Origin: Magicicada septendecula
Lineage: Eukaryota > Arthropoda > Insecta > Hemiptera > Cicadidae
Length of the DNA: 64,000 nt
Reading direction: 5' to 3'
Assembly (NCBI GenBank): GCA_034769895.1
Contig: CM068370.1
Location: forward strand, 50,663,454-50,727,453
Within the stretch, counting starts at the first letter, position 1. The number at the start of each line of letters is the position of its first letter. The translations under genes and the position numbers were made by a program. Below are positions 24,652 through 36,269 of the stretch, one piece after another. The notes below the pieces were generated by a model, which was not told where the DNA came from, ran no database searches, and saw only the letters and a program-made list of their open reading frames with translations.

Positions 24652-25761
24652 TGTAATGTGTCAAAAAAGGGGGTCTTATTTTTGTTGTTAAATTTATTTA
24701 AATTTATTCTATATCATCATTCCAAGTCCCACGTAAAAAGGTTGCATTCAAACAATGAACCGTGATGTAACTTTTTGAGCGGAGTGTAGTTGGGGAATGC
24801 GATACTTGTTGGTAAACTGAATGTTGTCACGTACAGCTATGCGCATACACTCGACGGAGCGCGGTTTCTATGCACAAAAAATCTGAACCGACGCTGAGAA
24901 AATGGAGAGGCATAAAGATTTCCTTGCCACGTGCTTTGTAGACGGCGGAAATCAAGTAAAGGCTCCTCCCACCAAAGCCTCTGGTATCGTCTCCGTTTAA
25001 CTACACTAGCTCAAGTGGCCCATGGACAATCCAGACATATGGTACGTTGACGAAAAATTCATAAACTGAAGGCAGTGCGTTTCCTGTTGAGCCACCAGCA
25101 AAAGTGGGGAGCCTGGTTTGCAGTAGCCGGGTAGTCGACTTAGAACTCCAGACCGCGTGCGGTTACATAGGTCGGCCGACCAACCAAGTGTGTATCAGAG
25201 ATGTGCAAAGCAGTGTAAAAGTCTAAATTAATATGGAACACGGTGAAACAAGTGAAAATTTTATCAAAAGTAAACTAACAACCTTTGGGACATAGTGAGA
25301 GAACATTACAGGACGCGCCACGTGGTCGGCAGAGACGACGCTGCAGCATGTAATCGTATTAAATCAAACCTATTCTTATTTTACATAAAAGGGGGTAATC
25401 TGTATGAATGAGTGAGCGAGCAAGCTGGGTTGTTTTGAAATAAATATAGTCTAGTTTATTAAATAGAGTTAAGTAGATTTCATAATCGATTTTCAATGTA
25501 ACGTAAAAAATATATTTCACAATCTATTGTCAATGTAACGTAAAAGAGAGACGAAATTGGTGATGTGGGAATTATGGTAGTATTTGATGGCAAGATAAGA
25601 TGTAATAAAAAATGTGTTAAGTGAACATATAAATATGTGTTTGTCAATTGCATTACCTGTTCTTCTCTGCTAAAGTACACCAGACTTGGTAAATTACCGA
25701 TAAAGGTAGGTAATACAAAATTTTAATATTTTTAAACCTTCACTTAACTAGTAATACTTCA
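24652..25761 (+). repeat. 3' LTR of element B
   Basis: 1110 bp, begins TGTAATGTGTC, ends ACTTCA, followed by TCTT (the target duplication) and the rest of the LTR of A. Confidence 0.94.
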
Positions 25762-26142
25762 TCTTTTGTCATATATATTTTTTTGTTTGAACTATTACAT
25801 TGCATAATTAATAACATTACAGTACAAAGAAAATATTAATGTTTTTTATTAAAATAAAATAAGATTTTGTCATAATAATGTGTTAGTTTAATTATTATGC
25901 CACTCTATCCATAACCCTATCTCTGTCAATAAGTTCGCCTAGACGGTCCTGGAGTTTTTTCCGTGAGGGAGTTTATATTTAATTGTTTTCTTGGGGAGTG
26001 TGAATGGTTTCCACATTTCCTCCAAAAAATGTGGTGGCGACCTTGGGAATCTTCTGCCTTTGTAAAGGTAAGTCGAAAAGAGAATAGTAATAATCGGTGC
26101 TTAATCTCTACTTTTATTTTTATATTTTATCGTACAGTTACA
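25762..26142 (+). repeat. 5' LTR of element A, right piece
   Basis: Begins with the duplicated TCTT and continues the LTR sequence seen uninterrupted at 29812-30204. It ends GTTACA immediately before the primer-binding site. Includes CCTCCAAAAAATGTGGTGGC, present in both LTRs. Confidence 0.93.
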
Positions 26143-26471
26143 ATTGGCGACCCTGCCAGGATGCTTATAAACATTTTTTTTTATAAGTTAGGCCTACTTA
26201 GATACAAAGAAAGGTTAGGGTAAACGGCAAAAAGGTTTCGGAATTATATGTTTGTTTTGTATATTTTGTGGTTATGTTTCGTAGTGTAGCGCACTTGTGA
26301 GACTATTATTTGTTTGTTTTTGTGTATTGGTAACGTTTTTATGTATTTAAGTATATAAATTTAATGTGTATAATTATGTTCATTGTGTTGACTTGAAGGG
26401 TTATTGTCTAATTTGTATTAGGAGGGTTGTAGTTGTTTTTGTGTTAAGGGTATTATAAAAATTTGGTAGAC

Positions 26472-27535
26472 ATGGCTGATGTACAGGAAATCAAAGTAGA
26501 TACATCAAACGATGAGGTGATAAATTTCCTGAAACTGATATTAGAACAAGAAAGGGAATTATTTGATGAAACGAAAGAACTACAAAAGGTATTATTTAAT
26601 GAAATGAAAGAGCATTGTGATGACATTATTAATGATATTAAAAAAACGGACTGAGAAATGGAAAAGATGCAGGTAAATTTAATGAGAACAAAAACGACCA
26701 GGTTTTGAACACTAAAGTAGGTGGTGTTAGTGAAAGTGACAATTATCATAATATGATAAATAATAATGATAACGTAGTTGAAAAGGTAGTATTAGAGAGT
26801 AAAATATTGAATAATGGCAATGATTATGAGATTGCAGGGGGAGTAGAAGTTAGTGGTGAGGTAGTTAATGAGTTTGAGAGAGAGTGTGAAGTGAGATTAG
26901 GTGAGCATGAGGGGCAAAGGGCAAGTTTTCCCAGTGGTGTAGTGGAGTAAGGACTCAACATGTGGTTTATGAGGACAAAGGTTCCTCCAGAGGTTATGTG
27001 GGAGACATGGTGTCTCCAAGTGGTCCCCTAATTTTTTGTGGTATACCTCGTAAAGCCAGGAGTTGTTTTAGTGATTTTGTGGTACCCTTTGCGAGGAGTG
27101 AGGTAGTTCAGGGGGGTTGTGATAGGTATTATGATGAAAGGTGGAGAAAGAGAGAGATAGAGATTTTTAATGTTAATAGAGGTTATTTATGAAATGTTAG
27201 TGCAGATTTTACATATTGAGAGTTGAGAAAATTGACTTACCTAGTAATGAGACTGGTGCAGCAGCAGCAGCAGATGATGATGATGATGATAATATTGGGT
27301 TGTGATGTGATGATGACTTACCTGGTTGTGACAAATAATCCCAAGGGCGACTTGACTGTACACGATGTGGACAAGGTATATAATATAATGGAATAATCTT
27401 GCTTTTGGTTACTATAATATTGTGGATAATGATACAAATTTAAATGATTTTGGTGGTACAAGAGGTAAGATTAGATTAGACAATACTGCAATGTGCATGT
27501 ACAGTATTAGGTTAACCTATGATGATGTGGGTTAG
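26472..27535 (+). pseudogene. Remnant of the A/C-type accessory protein
   Basis: Frames at 26472-26654, 26705-26950 and 26962-27192 are pieces of one protein related to that of element C. Shared points: an N-terminal coiled-coil region, EDKGSS, a CGIPRKAR segment aligning with VYGKARRC, a C-x5-YY-DE-RxxREIEIFxV block aligning with C-x4-YC-ES-RERMVEIFKV, and a C-terminal TYDDVG before a stop matching IFDDGG. Several frameshifts and short deletions break it. Function unknown; no capsid, protease or polymerase motif is visible. Confidence 0.7.
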
Positions 27536-28524
27536 ACACATGTTGATGATGGACGTTTGATTATTTGATTAACGGTTTTAGTACTTGGCTTGATAATATA
27601 ATGATTTTGGGGAACAATGATGGATTCTGTTGAAGTATATTGTATGTAAATTTGTATTGGGGTTACATGTATTATGTATTAGGTTATGTTACTGTTATGG
27701 TAGGGTATCTGAGGATACATTTCATTGTGTGTGTATATTGTATTTTGTGTACTAATGTTTATAATTTTGATTGAATAAGAATTGGCATTACTAAATTTTT
27801 ATTATGTATTAAACTGATTTCAAAAAATTTAGATTTTAATTTTGTAATAAATTATAAAGGATTAAAATTTGATAATAGAAATGTTTAATAGAAAATCAGA
27901 GCCGAAGTTATAATGTGAGATTCAGAGTTGTAATGGTTATTTTAATATGATGTATTTGTGAGTAGTTATAAAACATGTGTTCTATGGTTTGTAACGGGAT
28001 GTAGAGATATTATAGTGGATAGGGGGTAGCTACAACTCTAGCTACGTATAAAATGTTTGTACTTGTAATAACAATATCATTTATTATAATTTGATGTGAG
28101 TAAAGTTAATTATAACTATTGGTTGTGTTGTAAAATTGTAACAATGAAATTAAAAAAAAAAAGAGCAAATCTGAACCTTTGAGAAGTTATAAAATGTTGT
28201 GACACATTATGTTAATGACTTGTGAACAATTGATTGCACCTGTTAAGGTGAAAATAAACGTGAAATGTAATCTTTAGAAAGTTGGGACATTGAATTTGAG
28301 TATTTTTTATTTTTTGATATGGTTTACAATTGTATTTTGATATATGATTATATACTTATGTACGTTGAGATGTTACTGGGGTAAAATAATGTGTGTTATT
28401 TTAGCATAAGGGTATCTATTTTGAATTGTAATGTGTTATTTGAGTGTTAAGATGCTAAAGATACCACAAATCAGTACTTTAGTTGATGCAAATCAGTACT
28501 TCTAGGAGGAACCCGAATCAGTGC

Positions 28525-28942
28525 AAGGATACGGATTTATGAAAGACCATTCGATAATGTTTTTGCTTTGTTGTCGCAGAATCTGTGTGGAACTGTGGTG
28601 GCGAACCTGTGCTGACCAGCGCGTCAGGGCAGGGTCGCCAAGTGCCTGTCTGGATTTACGGTGTTGGGATCCTGAGGGAAGTCCAGTAAAGTCATGCAGG
28701 TGCGGCCACAGCCACTGGATTAGGGGGGTAGGGAAGGATACGGATTTATGAAAGACCATTCGATAATGTTTTTGCTTTGTTGTCGCAGAATCTGTGTGGA
28801 ACTGTGGTGGCGAACCTGTGCTGACCAGCGCGTCAGGGCAGGGTCGCCAAGTGCCTGTCTGGATTTACGGTGTTGGGATCCTGAGGGAAGTCCAGTAAAG
28901 TTATGCAGGTGCGGCCACAGCCACTGGATTAGGGGGGTAAGT
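28525..28942 (+). repeat. Tandem duplication of 209 bp in element A
   Basis: Two near-identical copies with a 209-base period start at AGGATACGGATTTATG (28526 and 28735). They cover the start of the conserved 3' non-coding block that A shares with B, C and D. The copies differ at only a few positions, so the duplication is recent relative to the age of the element. Confidence 0.9.
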
Positions 28943-28949
28943 ACCCAAC

Positions 28950-29064
28950 TTTTAATCAGGAAGTAAGGGGGGTCGTGGCACCATATCCTCGCTGATCCTC
29001 CTAAGTTTAGGGAATGAGAGTTTTTATGTTTAATGACATAAAATCTCTCATTGGGGGGGGGTCT
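28950..29064 (+). promoter_or_regulatory. PPT-proximal hairpin and polypurine tract of element A
   Basis: AATGAGAG near 29013 pairs with CTCTCATT at 29045-29052, extended by TTTTTATGT/ACATAAAA. The G-run polypurine tract follows directly and ends one turn before the 3' LTR. The same layout occurs in B, C and D. Confidence 0.75.
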
Positions 29065-30204
29065 TGTAACGAGGCAAAATTTGGCCTACAAGTTTTGTAT
29101 ACAAGGTTTTACGGGACATGTGGTATTGTGTGGCAAGTTATATTTTTAGCTGGTGAAGTCATGATTAGTCACCAGTTAGGCATTTGTGTACGATGAAACA
29201 GTTCGATGTCTAGGTGTGGCCAGCCAAATGGTGTTATGCTGGTCAATGGAAAAATAAGTGACTACGATGGCACGGGTGGAGAAAACTGACGAAAACTGGT
29301 TTCAAAGGCGTAGTTGAATGGAATTGTGGCGTAGGAACGCCAGCAAAGTGCAGCAGTCTCCAGCCCACAACCAAACAGGGCAGATGTAGTTCACAGTGTG
29401 CGTGAACAATCACGGTAGGCCGAAGCAGTTACGGTAGGTCTACCGAGCTTTTTTTACTAAAGTGTTAAAAATGGTAATAAACATGTAAAGTGTGAACTTA
29501 CTCGAAACAAAAACATGTGAATTCAAATTGGACGTTTAGAAATTTTTTTGTGATTTTTAAAGTGAATTACGGCTGGTGGTGCAACAACCCGGAGACTCCA
29601 CAACTAAAGAGATAAGTAACCATAAAGGACGAAAACTATTTGCCAAAATTATGCAAAATTTGTTTTTACTGTAAAATTACTTTAATATATAAAAAATATC
29701 AAACAAAATGATGAGATCTCAATAGGGTGGGTAAGCGTGAGTGAGAGATAAAAGGGAGGGGGGAAATTTTAAGAATTACTAAGTACTGATTTGCAGATAA
29801 AAAACTTTCTTTTGTCATATATATGTTTTTGTTTGAACTATTACATTGCATAATTAATAACATTACATTACAAAGAAAATATTAATGTTTTTTTATTAAA
29901 ATAAAATAAGATTTTGTCATAATAATGTGTTAGTTTAATTATTACGCCACTCTATCCATAACCCTATCTCTGTGTCAATAAGTTTGCCTAGATGGCCCTG
30001 GAGTTTTTTCCGTGAGGGAGTTTATATTTAATTGTTTGTCAAAATTGTTTTCTTCGGGGAATGTGAATGGTTTCCACATTTCCTCCAAAAAATGTGGTGG
30101 CGACCTTGGGAATCTTCTGACTTCGTAAAGGTAAGTCGAAAAGAGAATAGTAATAATCAGGGCTTAATCTCTTCTTTTTTTTTATATTTTATCGTACAGT
30201 TAGA
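29065..30204 (+). repeat. 3' LTR of element A
   Basis: Uninterrupted 1140-bp LTR starting TGTAACGAGGCAAAATTTGG and ending GTTAGA (CA mutated to GA), followed by GGCA. It proves that the two left pieces of the 5' LTR were once contiguous. Confidence 0.93.
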
Positions 30205-30208
30205 GGCA

Positions 30209-31265
30209 GGAAGTACAACAATGAGGTTGTAAGATATATAGCAGGCCTATACCTTACTGAACAGGAGAAGTTGGACATGGCTTTACAAAATTCAATCTAA
30301 ACGAAAAATACAGATATATAGAATGGACTGGAAAGAACATATAATTACAATTAAGAAAAAAATGACAAAAGGCTGCTAAAATATAAACCAGTGTTTATGG
30401 AAGAAGCATTGGCAGACCTAGAAAGAGTTGGTTTCAGAAGGAAATGTGCAGGCAGACAAATTAAATACCAATTTAAACTATGAAGTTTATATATTTGGAC
30501 CCAGTTATATTTAAAAATCATTACATGGAAAACCAGTATATCTGACAAACACACGTAAGACACATTGAAACAATGATTTGAAATATTTCGCTGCCACAAA
30601 TAGCTTCGCCAGCCACCTAAAGTGCACATATCAACAGAAAATGTACACAGCTAAGTTGTGAATTTTTCCACGTTTTCCTGCAGCAAAAATTTTGACAGTT
30701 TGCTAGCCTCACACATAATAATTGTTAAAAACAATTTGTAATGACATATCTTATTTTATTGTGGTGGCCGAAAAAATGTAAGAAGGGATAGGTGAAGATA
30801 AGAATAATCCTTCATTATGAGAACAGTGTTTTACAGAAGGAATACACGAATCTGTAAATTGGGCGAAAACATGTGAAATATTAAAAAATTAATTCATATT
30901 TTTAATGAAGATATATTTTATTATAAATTAAAAAACATTACAGTGATGAGGTTGGTGTTTGGTGGTGATTCTTAAACAGTATTTTGGTTTCAAAACAATA
31001 TTTATCATCAAAATTGAACGTTTGTAGGGATGGAGAAAAACTTCTGTGTCACAAATGGCTACCAAAAACAAAAAAAGTTACCAATTATAATTAAATTTAT
31101 GAAGTAAATAAAAAATAATACATTGTTTTTAACACGTCACATAAAATATATGACAACAAAACATACACGGAGTCACACAAAAACCCTAATGAGTTTGACT
31201 CTTCTTTCATAAACTGTACAAAACAAATACATCCATATACTAACACATATATGCACAATTTACTT
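30209..31265. other. Intron sequence, nothing firm
   Basis: AT-rich RasGAP intron. Around 30290-30470 a lysine-rich, weakly coding-like stretch may be old TE debris, but I cannot assign it. Confidence 0.4.
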
Positions 31266-32127
31266 TTATACTCTTTCCGTTCTTAGTTCAATCCTGATGT
31301 AAACAAACCCACGTGGTAAATGTGAAACGCTATTGGTCACGAGCGTTGACACTGTTCACACAGTAAGACAGTAAGGTATTTCGCGCATGTGCAGAATGTA
31401 TGTATAGTCATGTGACAGTTATCTTACCACTTAAATCGGGGCACGTCATTTTAAGACTTCATCCTTATCACTGTATTCAGAATCTTATTGAATTAATACG
31501 AAGCCAGTTGAAAGGATATGTTGCCTGTCACAACACAACATTAGCTGCTTAAAGAAAACAATTTATTGAAAAGGCTGTAAATTAAACAACTGCGGAGAAG
31601 TGGAGTCATTGTATGCAGCATATAATCAAGGAAGATGATCAACTATTACAAATGACCCACATTACCGATGTCGTTGTGGACAATAAACAATCTTATAAAC
31701 TATAACGCTGACTCAAGTGATGATACAAATTCAGACACAGATATAGAAGACATTGAATTACTCTGACAGCAACTGATAGTATTCACTACACTGGTAATTA
31801 TCACAGCTTCTATTCTCATTTTAAATAAACTGCTTTTTTGTTTGTTGTGATATTTAAACGGTTAATAATAAAAAGCCATTAACTGGTGTTATAAAATGTT
31901 TCACTATCGGTCTGACACTGTTACAAAAATTTTACTTTGGTCAGGATAAATTATTACAATTTATGTGTGTTTAAACAGTATCAATATTATATGTACCCTG
32001 TCTGTACTGCTTCTGTCAGAGTGACATGCCTCTAGCGTTAGAGTGTCAGAGTGAAGTACCAAATAGCGTTTCAGATGTGCCACGCCTGTTTCTTTACATC
32101 AGGATTAAGCTAAGAATGGAAATAATA
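31266..32127. mobile_element. Inverted-repeat element of about 860 bp
   Basis: The ends contain TTCTTAGTTCAATCCTGATG and its near reverse complement at 32095-32120. The similarity continues inward through CACGTGG...GTGAAACGCTATTGG against the right arm, so the arms are about 80 bp. The middle holds a short acidic frame (NADSSDDTNSDTDIEDIELL near 31710) that looks like the tail of a lost transposase. Superfamily not determined. Confidence 0.6.
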
Positions 32128-32343
32128 TACACAATGATATGCTATGATATAGATGTTTTCATTTTTATTTAAAACTATCTAAACAGTAATGAAGTTATAC
32201 AATGTTATTCGCATAGCGGTGAATTCTTAACAACTAACGGAGCGCAATGTTCCTTTAATTTTTCACATATTCTTTAAGAAGTAGAATTTCACAGAACTTC
32301 TTTGCACTTTAAAAATAACACTATACAGTTAACTATATAGTAC

Positions 32344-32450
32344 CTTTGTGTTTTGAGTACGTGAGATCTTGAGTTGTAAGCCTGAAGTATCGGGTTTTAA
32401 AGTTCTTACGGCCAAACCTTTTCCTACCCTGAGCTCGTTTTGTCATAACC
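32344..32450 (-). CDS. RasGAP1: RasGAP exon: PH domain, first part
   Basis: This 107-nt exon has a CTGTTACAG acceptor and a GTACTA donor. It encodes [20 protein letters not shown], then [15 protein letters not shown]. The motif [21 protein letters not shown] is the start of the GAP1-family PH domain, with basic residues in the phosphoinositide-binding loop. The 125-base gap to the next upstream exon is the smallest intron seen. The downstream intron (18.8 kb) contains elements A and B. Confidence 0.93.
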
Positions 32451-32574
32451 CTGTAACAGAAAATAACACGAATATTTAAAAATGTTTTATTTTAACAGAA
32501 AATTTCAAAAACATACTGTACTAGTACAATTCTAAAAATAATGATTTTATTTAAAAATAAATCATTTTATTTAC

Positions 32575-32648
32575 CCCTCTTTCAGGACAACTGGCGTGCC
32601 CACATTTCTATAGCCTGGATTTGATGATGCAGAGATTATTTCCAGAAA
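32575..32648 (-). CDS. RasGAP1: RasGAP exon: GAP-PH linker
   Basis: This 74-nt exon has a GTTTTACAG acceptor and a GTAAAT donor. It encodes FLEIISASSNPGYRN and ends VVLKEG. The V-x-LKEG lead-in to the PH domain is typical of RASA2/RASA3. It leaves two bases of a Gly codon, completed by the first base of the next exon. The donor is weaker than the others (GTAAAT), and the predicted joint adds one residue compared with the human proteins, so the junction could be off by a codon. Confidence 0.88.
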
Positions 32649-32740
32649 CTGTAAAACAAAAACATATTCTATAATATAATTAAATACTTAAATTCGTAGT
32701 TATAATATAACTACAATAAATAACTGGAAATAAACAAATT

Positions 32741-33189
32741 ACACTACACTCTCGTTTATCCGGCCTTCGTTTATCCGGAATTCCAGCTTATCCGGAATAA
32801 GTTCTCAAAATAATATTTTTTTTTACGACTTTACTGGTGAATTTTACGATACAATTTGTACTAAAAACAACCTGTTTTGTTATAAATTCAACGTTATACC
32901 CGTTCAGAGCTCATCAACATAAACGTAATAAATCTAACTGCGAGGGTAAAAATAATACAGTGCAGTGTATAGTTCCCTCGGCGATCTGGTAAACGTCGGC
33001 ATTCAAAGAGAATCTCTACCAGTCGCAAATGACTAGAAAACATTTAAAAAACGCAACTTTTCTGTACAGCGGTAGGTAAACATCGCTAATACTGGCTGGC
33101 ATTTTCGCCATTAGTTTGGTTTATCCAGAATTTTGTTTATTCGGAAAGGGTCTGGTCCCATCAATTCCGGATAAATGAAAGTGTAGTGT
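32741..33189. mobile_element. Tigger-type MITE, 449 bp
   Basis: The left end ACACTACACTCTCGTTTATC mirrors the right end, which in reverse reads ACACTACACTTTCATTTATC. CGTTTATCCGG words follow on both sides. No coding sequence. TA lies inside the left flank, but the right flank is not TA, so the duplication is unclear. Confidence 0.75.
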
Positions 33190-33738
33190 CCTACTAACTG
33201 AACCGGATGTTAATTATTGATAATGCCTAAATATATGCTTGCAGATGTTTACTGCCTCTCTTAACACTTTCTGACATTATTGAAAATAAAAAAAAATCAA
33301 TGTGCAAAATATGCTGTTTTCAAATTGAGTGCATACGATTGTTTGTATTCTGCACAGCTAAAATGAAAAAACAGTTGGTCTGATTTTGTCTAAACGAAAA
33401 TAAATCATATTACTCTTCATTGCAAGAAAATCATATCCAAATATTTTACAGTATGCCAAAAACATACTGTAAAATACAGTATATCACAACATAACATATT
33501 TTACAGTATTTTATTCTATTACTCTTGTTCGATAAAATGACATTCATTAATAAAGATAAATACTGATTTTGAAAAGGAAATTTTTATTTTTATTTATATA
33601 TGAATAGGAAGGATAATTTTCAAAATTTGTCAAAAGTAAAAAGTATAATTAGGAAATTTTCAAGTTAACAAGGTAATACAAATATGTCAATAAAAACATG
33701 TTTAAACTTTCAATGATCTTATCGGTTATTCTTCACAA

Positions 33739-34831
33739 TGTAACGGTACAGAATTGTGAGCCACCCCAGTTTAATTTTATATTAATTCAAATCATCATTT
33801 CAATCACTTTCCAAATTGCCAGACTTTCACCTGTGGGGAGCCTCAGTGCAACATACATACAGTTAGCCTAAACAATTGCACAGACGTATTGCATAACCAC
33901 CCCAGCAGCAGGCTTTTTGTGAATCACAGTCTGCAGTTTGTCATCAGAGAGTGAACAGTAGTAAGCAGCATCAGACAGTAAAAAGTTCGTGGTTTAAAAT
34001 TAAACGGTGGCCTCGGGTGCAATATAGGCCGTGAAATTAATTCGGCCTATCTTGTAAGGCACAATAGAAAAGTGTAAAGTATACAAACAATAGCGTGGTC
34101 ACATAGTTAAAAACATATAAGAGTTCAAGTCAAGTACGTCGGCCGATTTTTGTTGTGAAGCTATCCGACAAACAAATCTGTAAAAGTAAAATTCGCAATT
34201 GCAAACTAAAGTGAATCAAATAAGACGGAGTGTGTAGCGGTAGTGCGGAAGATTATGAACTGTGGAAATAACCTTAGTGACCGGAAACAGCCAACAACAC
34301 AAGGTGGTAATGGAACTGATTAACGCCGTGGGTTGTTAAGTATTCTACAAAACACTATCAGAACTATTCCCTAAATACAGACATTAAATATAAATAACGA
34401 GTTTTAATTACGGGGTTTTGAAAGAGAATAAAATAAAAAAGTATGAATGAGAGAGCGTTGCAAAGTGCTGGTCAAGTTATTCATAAATTGTACTATTGTT
34501 GTCATTTTCATATGTGTTAAAACCAATTGTTCAAGTATTCATGCCTTATTTTAAAATAAAAAATGTCATGTAAAAGTAGAGTGAAAGCAAATAGTAAATT
34601 AAAGAAAGTTAGTTGTTTAGAATACAAAATTTGGTGTTAGAACAATTATTTTGAAACGTCAACCCAAGTAACCTTGTCTGTAGCTGGTTTCGTCTGAACG
34701 ACTTTGGACCCTATCTTGGAAGGTAAGAGTAAGATAATATTTTAATACTTGTCATAAATTAATACAGTTTCACTGGCCCCGAACTAGGGACCCGAGTATT
34801 ATATATATGCCATTGAATTAATACAGTTTCA
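33739..34831 (+). repeat. 5' LTR of element C
   Basis: Starts TGTAACGGTACAGAATTG, ends CAGTTTCA. The LTR contains an internal copy of a primer-binding site (TGGCCCCGAACTAGGGAC, about 34774), present also in the 3' LTR, showing that the LTR has grown to include an old PBS. Confidence 0.95.
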
Positions 34832-34832
34832 C

Positions 34833-34850
34833 TGGCGCCCGAACAGGGAC
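34833..34850 (+). other. Primer-binding site of element C
   Basis: TGGCGCCCGAACAGGGAC, a perfect tRNA-Lys(UUU)-type site one base after the LTR. It is the second of two tandem copies; the first is inside the LTR. Confidence 0.9.
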
Positions 34851-34982
34851 GCGAGTATAGGGTTTATAACCTATATTCGCCAGACCTAACCAAGCTGCAG
34901 AACGGGTCATTTGAGAGGGAGGACGTAATTCTTATGTGACATTTTATAAATTCTTATGTAACATTTTATAAATTTGTAAAAA

Positions 34983-36269
34983 ATGGCAGGGAATAATGAC
35001 GATGTCAATGAAATAACGAGTGTTGACAATTGTGATGAGTCAAATGTTATGAGTAATTTTGAGATACATTCGACTCCAAGTGTGAGTCAAGATAAAATAA
35101 TACAGCTAAATATAACAGATGAAACAATAGTTACAGAGGACTCTGGGGTTCAATTAACCCCAACCTCAACAAAATGTAATAGCCAATTCGACAATGAGGT
35201 AATGAGTTTTTTGCAGAAACAATTTCAAGTAATCAATAGTCGTTTTGATGTAAGTGATGTTAAGCTCCATGAGTTAAAGGGCGATATAAATAATATTGAC
35301 CAAAAATTTTATAAGCGTTTATATGATATGAAACAACAGAGTGTTAAGTTAGAAGATAATATTAGTAAACGTCTAAATGAGATGGATGAATGTTTGAACA
35401 CTACTAAAGAACAAGTGTTAGAAAAAATTGATAAACAAATACAAAAGGTAATCGAAAATTTTGAATATAAAACAAATGAGAATTATAATGATGTGTGTAA
35501 AAACGTGGTAGTAGAGAACAAGGAGATTAATGTTGAGAGTGATGAAGATTTTGTTGAAGTAGAGTTTAGTAATGAAGTGTTGTTAGCAAAGGTCGATGAG
35601 AATGAGAGAGAGCGTAAAGATAGTTTAAATGCAGAGCATAAAAAGAGGGCAAATTTTTCTAGTGATACAGGTGAAGAAAAAGTTTCACCAGTAGTGCTGG
35701 AGGACAAAGGTTCCTCGTTAGTTTTTGGAAAAGACAAAAGGTCTTTCAATTATTTTTGTGTATATGGTAAAGCCAGACGTTGTAATAATGTTGTGTTGCC
35801 CTCTGTGTGGAATGAGAATGTAAAATGCTGTGAGAAGTATTGTAATGAAAGTGATTATGAGAGAGAGAGAATGGTAGAAATATTTAAAGTAAAGAGAGAT
35901 TATGAAGAGTTAATACAGAGTTTAAATAGTGAGAGAACTGGTAGAATTAAAAACATACCTTGTGTGACAAATAATGTGTATAATGATGACAAATATTTGC
36001 CTGTTAATGAACCTATAGTAACAGAATATGGTAATAATAATGTAATGGTAATAACAAAAAACACTGACGGAGACTTTACAAATAATACTGATGTCGACTT
36101 GATTTATGTTAAGATAATTTTGGGGGGTAACCCTATAGATTATTGTTTTGGTACAATGGAAAAAATAAGTTTTTGTGGTTCTAATACAAAAAATAACCAT
36201 ATGTGGCGTATCAATAAAATTGAAAAGTGTTATATAAAGACCAGACTAATTTTTGACGATGGGGGCTGA
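34983..36269 (+). CDS. Gag-like accessory protein of element C, unknown fold
   Basis: Intact 428-codon frame, ATG in AAAAATGGCAG context, TGA stop. The N terminus resembles the Gag leader of element D: EIHSTP is shared and DSGVQLT parallels DSGIQTT. A coiled coil spans about residues 70-180. Residues 220-310 form a Cys-containing block (LEDKGSS, VYGKARRCNN, VKCCEKYCNESDYERERMVE) that is also in element A. The C terminus holds CYIKTRLIFDDGG. No capsid, zinc finger, protease, RT or integrase motif is seen. Because the frame is open in a young copy and related sequence is in A, I infer that it is translated and useful to the element. I do not recognise the C-terminal domain. Confidence 0.8.
   Translation: MAGNNDDVNEITSVDNCDESNVMSNFEIHSTPSVSQDKIIQLNITDETIVTEDSGVQLTPTSTKCNSQFDNEVMSFLQKQFQVINSRFDVSDVKLHELKGDINNIDQKFYKRLYDMKQQSVKLEDNISKRLNEMDECLNTTKEQVLEKIDKQIQKVIENFEYKTNENYNDVCKNVVVENKEINVESDEDFVEVEFSNEVLLAKVDENERERKDSLNAEHKKRANFSSDTGEEKVSPVVLEDKGSSLVFGKDKRSFNYFCVYGKARRCNNVVLPSVWNENVKCCEKYCNESDYERERMVEIFKVKRDYEELIQSLNSERTGRIKNIPCVTNNVYNDDKYLPVNEPIVTEYGNNNVMVITKNTDGDFTNNTDVDLIYVKIILGGNPIDYCFGTMEKISFCGSNTKNNHMWRINKIEKCYIKTRLIFDDGG

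Larger units (their letters stand above)
14639..25761 (+). mobile_element. LTR element B: Ty3/gypsy retrotransposon inside the LTR of A
   Basis: LTRs 14639-15744 and 24652-25761 start TGTAATGTGTC and end ACTTCA. The 4-bp duplication TCTT flanks it. Internal order: Lys-type PBS, gag, protease, RT, RNase H, integrase, long 3' non-coding region with a Tigger-like insertion, conserved hairpin, polypurine tract. Pol order is Ty3/gypsy. LTR length, Lys primer and RT wording (LPFGLNISVS) suggest the Osvaldo/Ulysses-like branch, which I cannot confirm without a tree. Many frameshifts: inactive. Confidence 0.93.
13894..30204 (+). mobile_element. LTR element A: degenerate non-autonomous retrotransposon, host of element B
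   Basis: 5' LTR in two pieces (13894-14638 and 25766-26142, split by element B), internal region 26143-29064, 3' LTR 29065-30204. The 4-bp duplication GGCA flanks it at 13890-13893 and 30205-30208. The PBS TGGCGACCCTGCCAGGA (26145) differs from the Lys type of B, C and D and resembles an Arg-type site. There is no pol. The only coding trace is a broken relative of the element C protein. Antisense to RasGAP, in the intron between the two PH exons. Confidence 0.9.
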
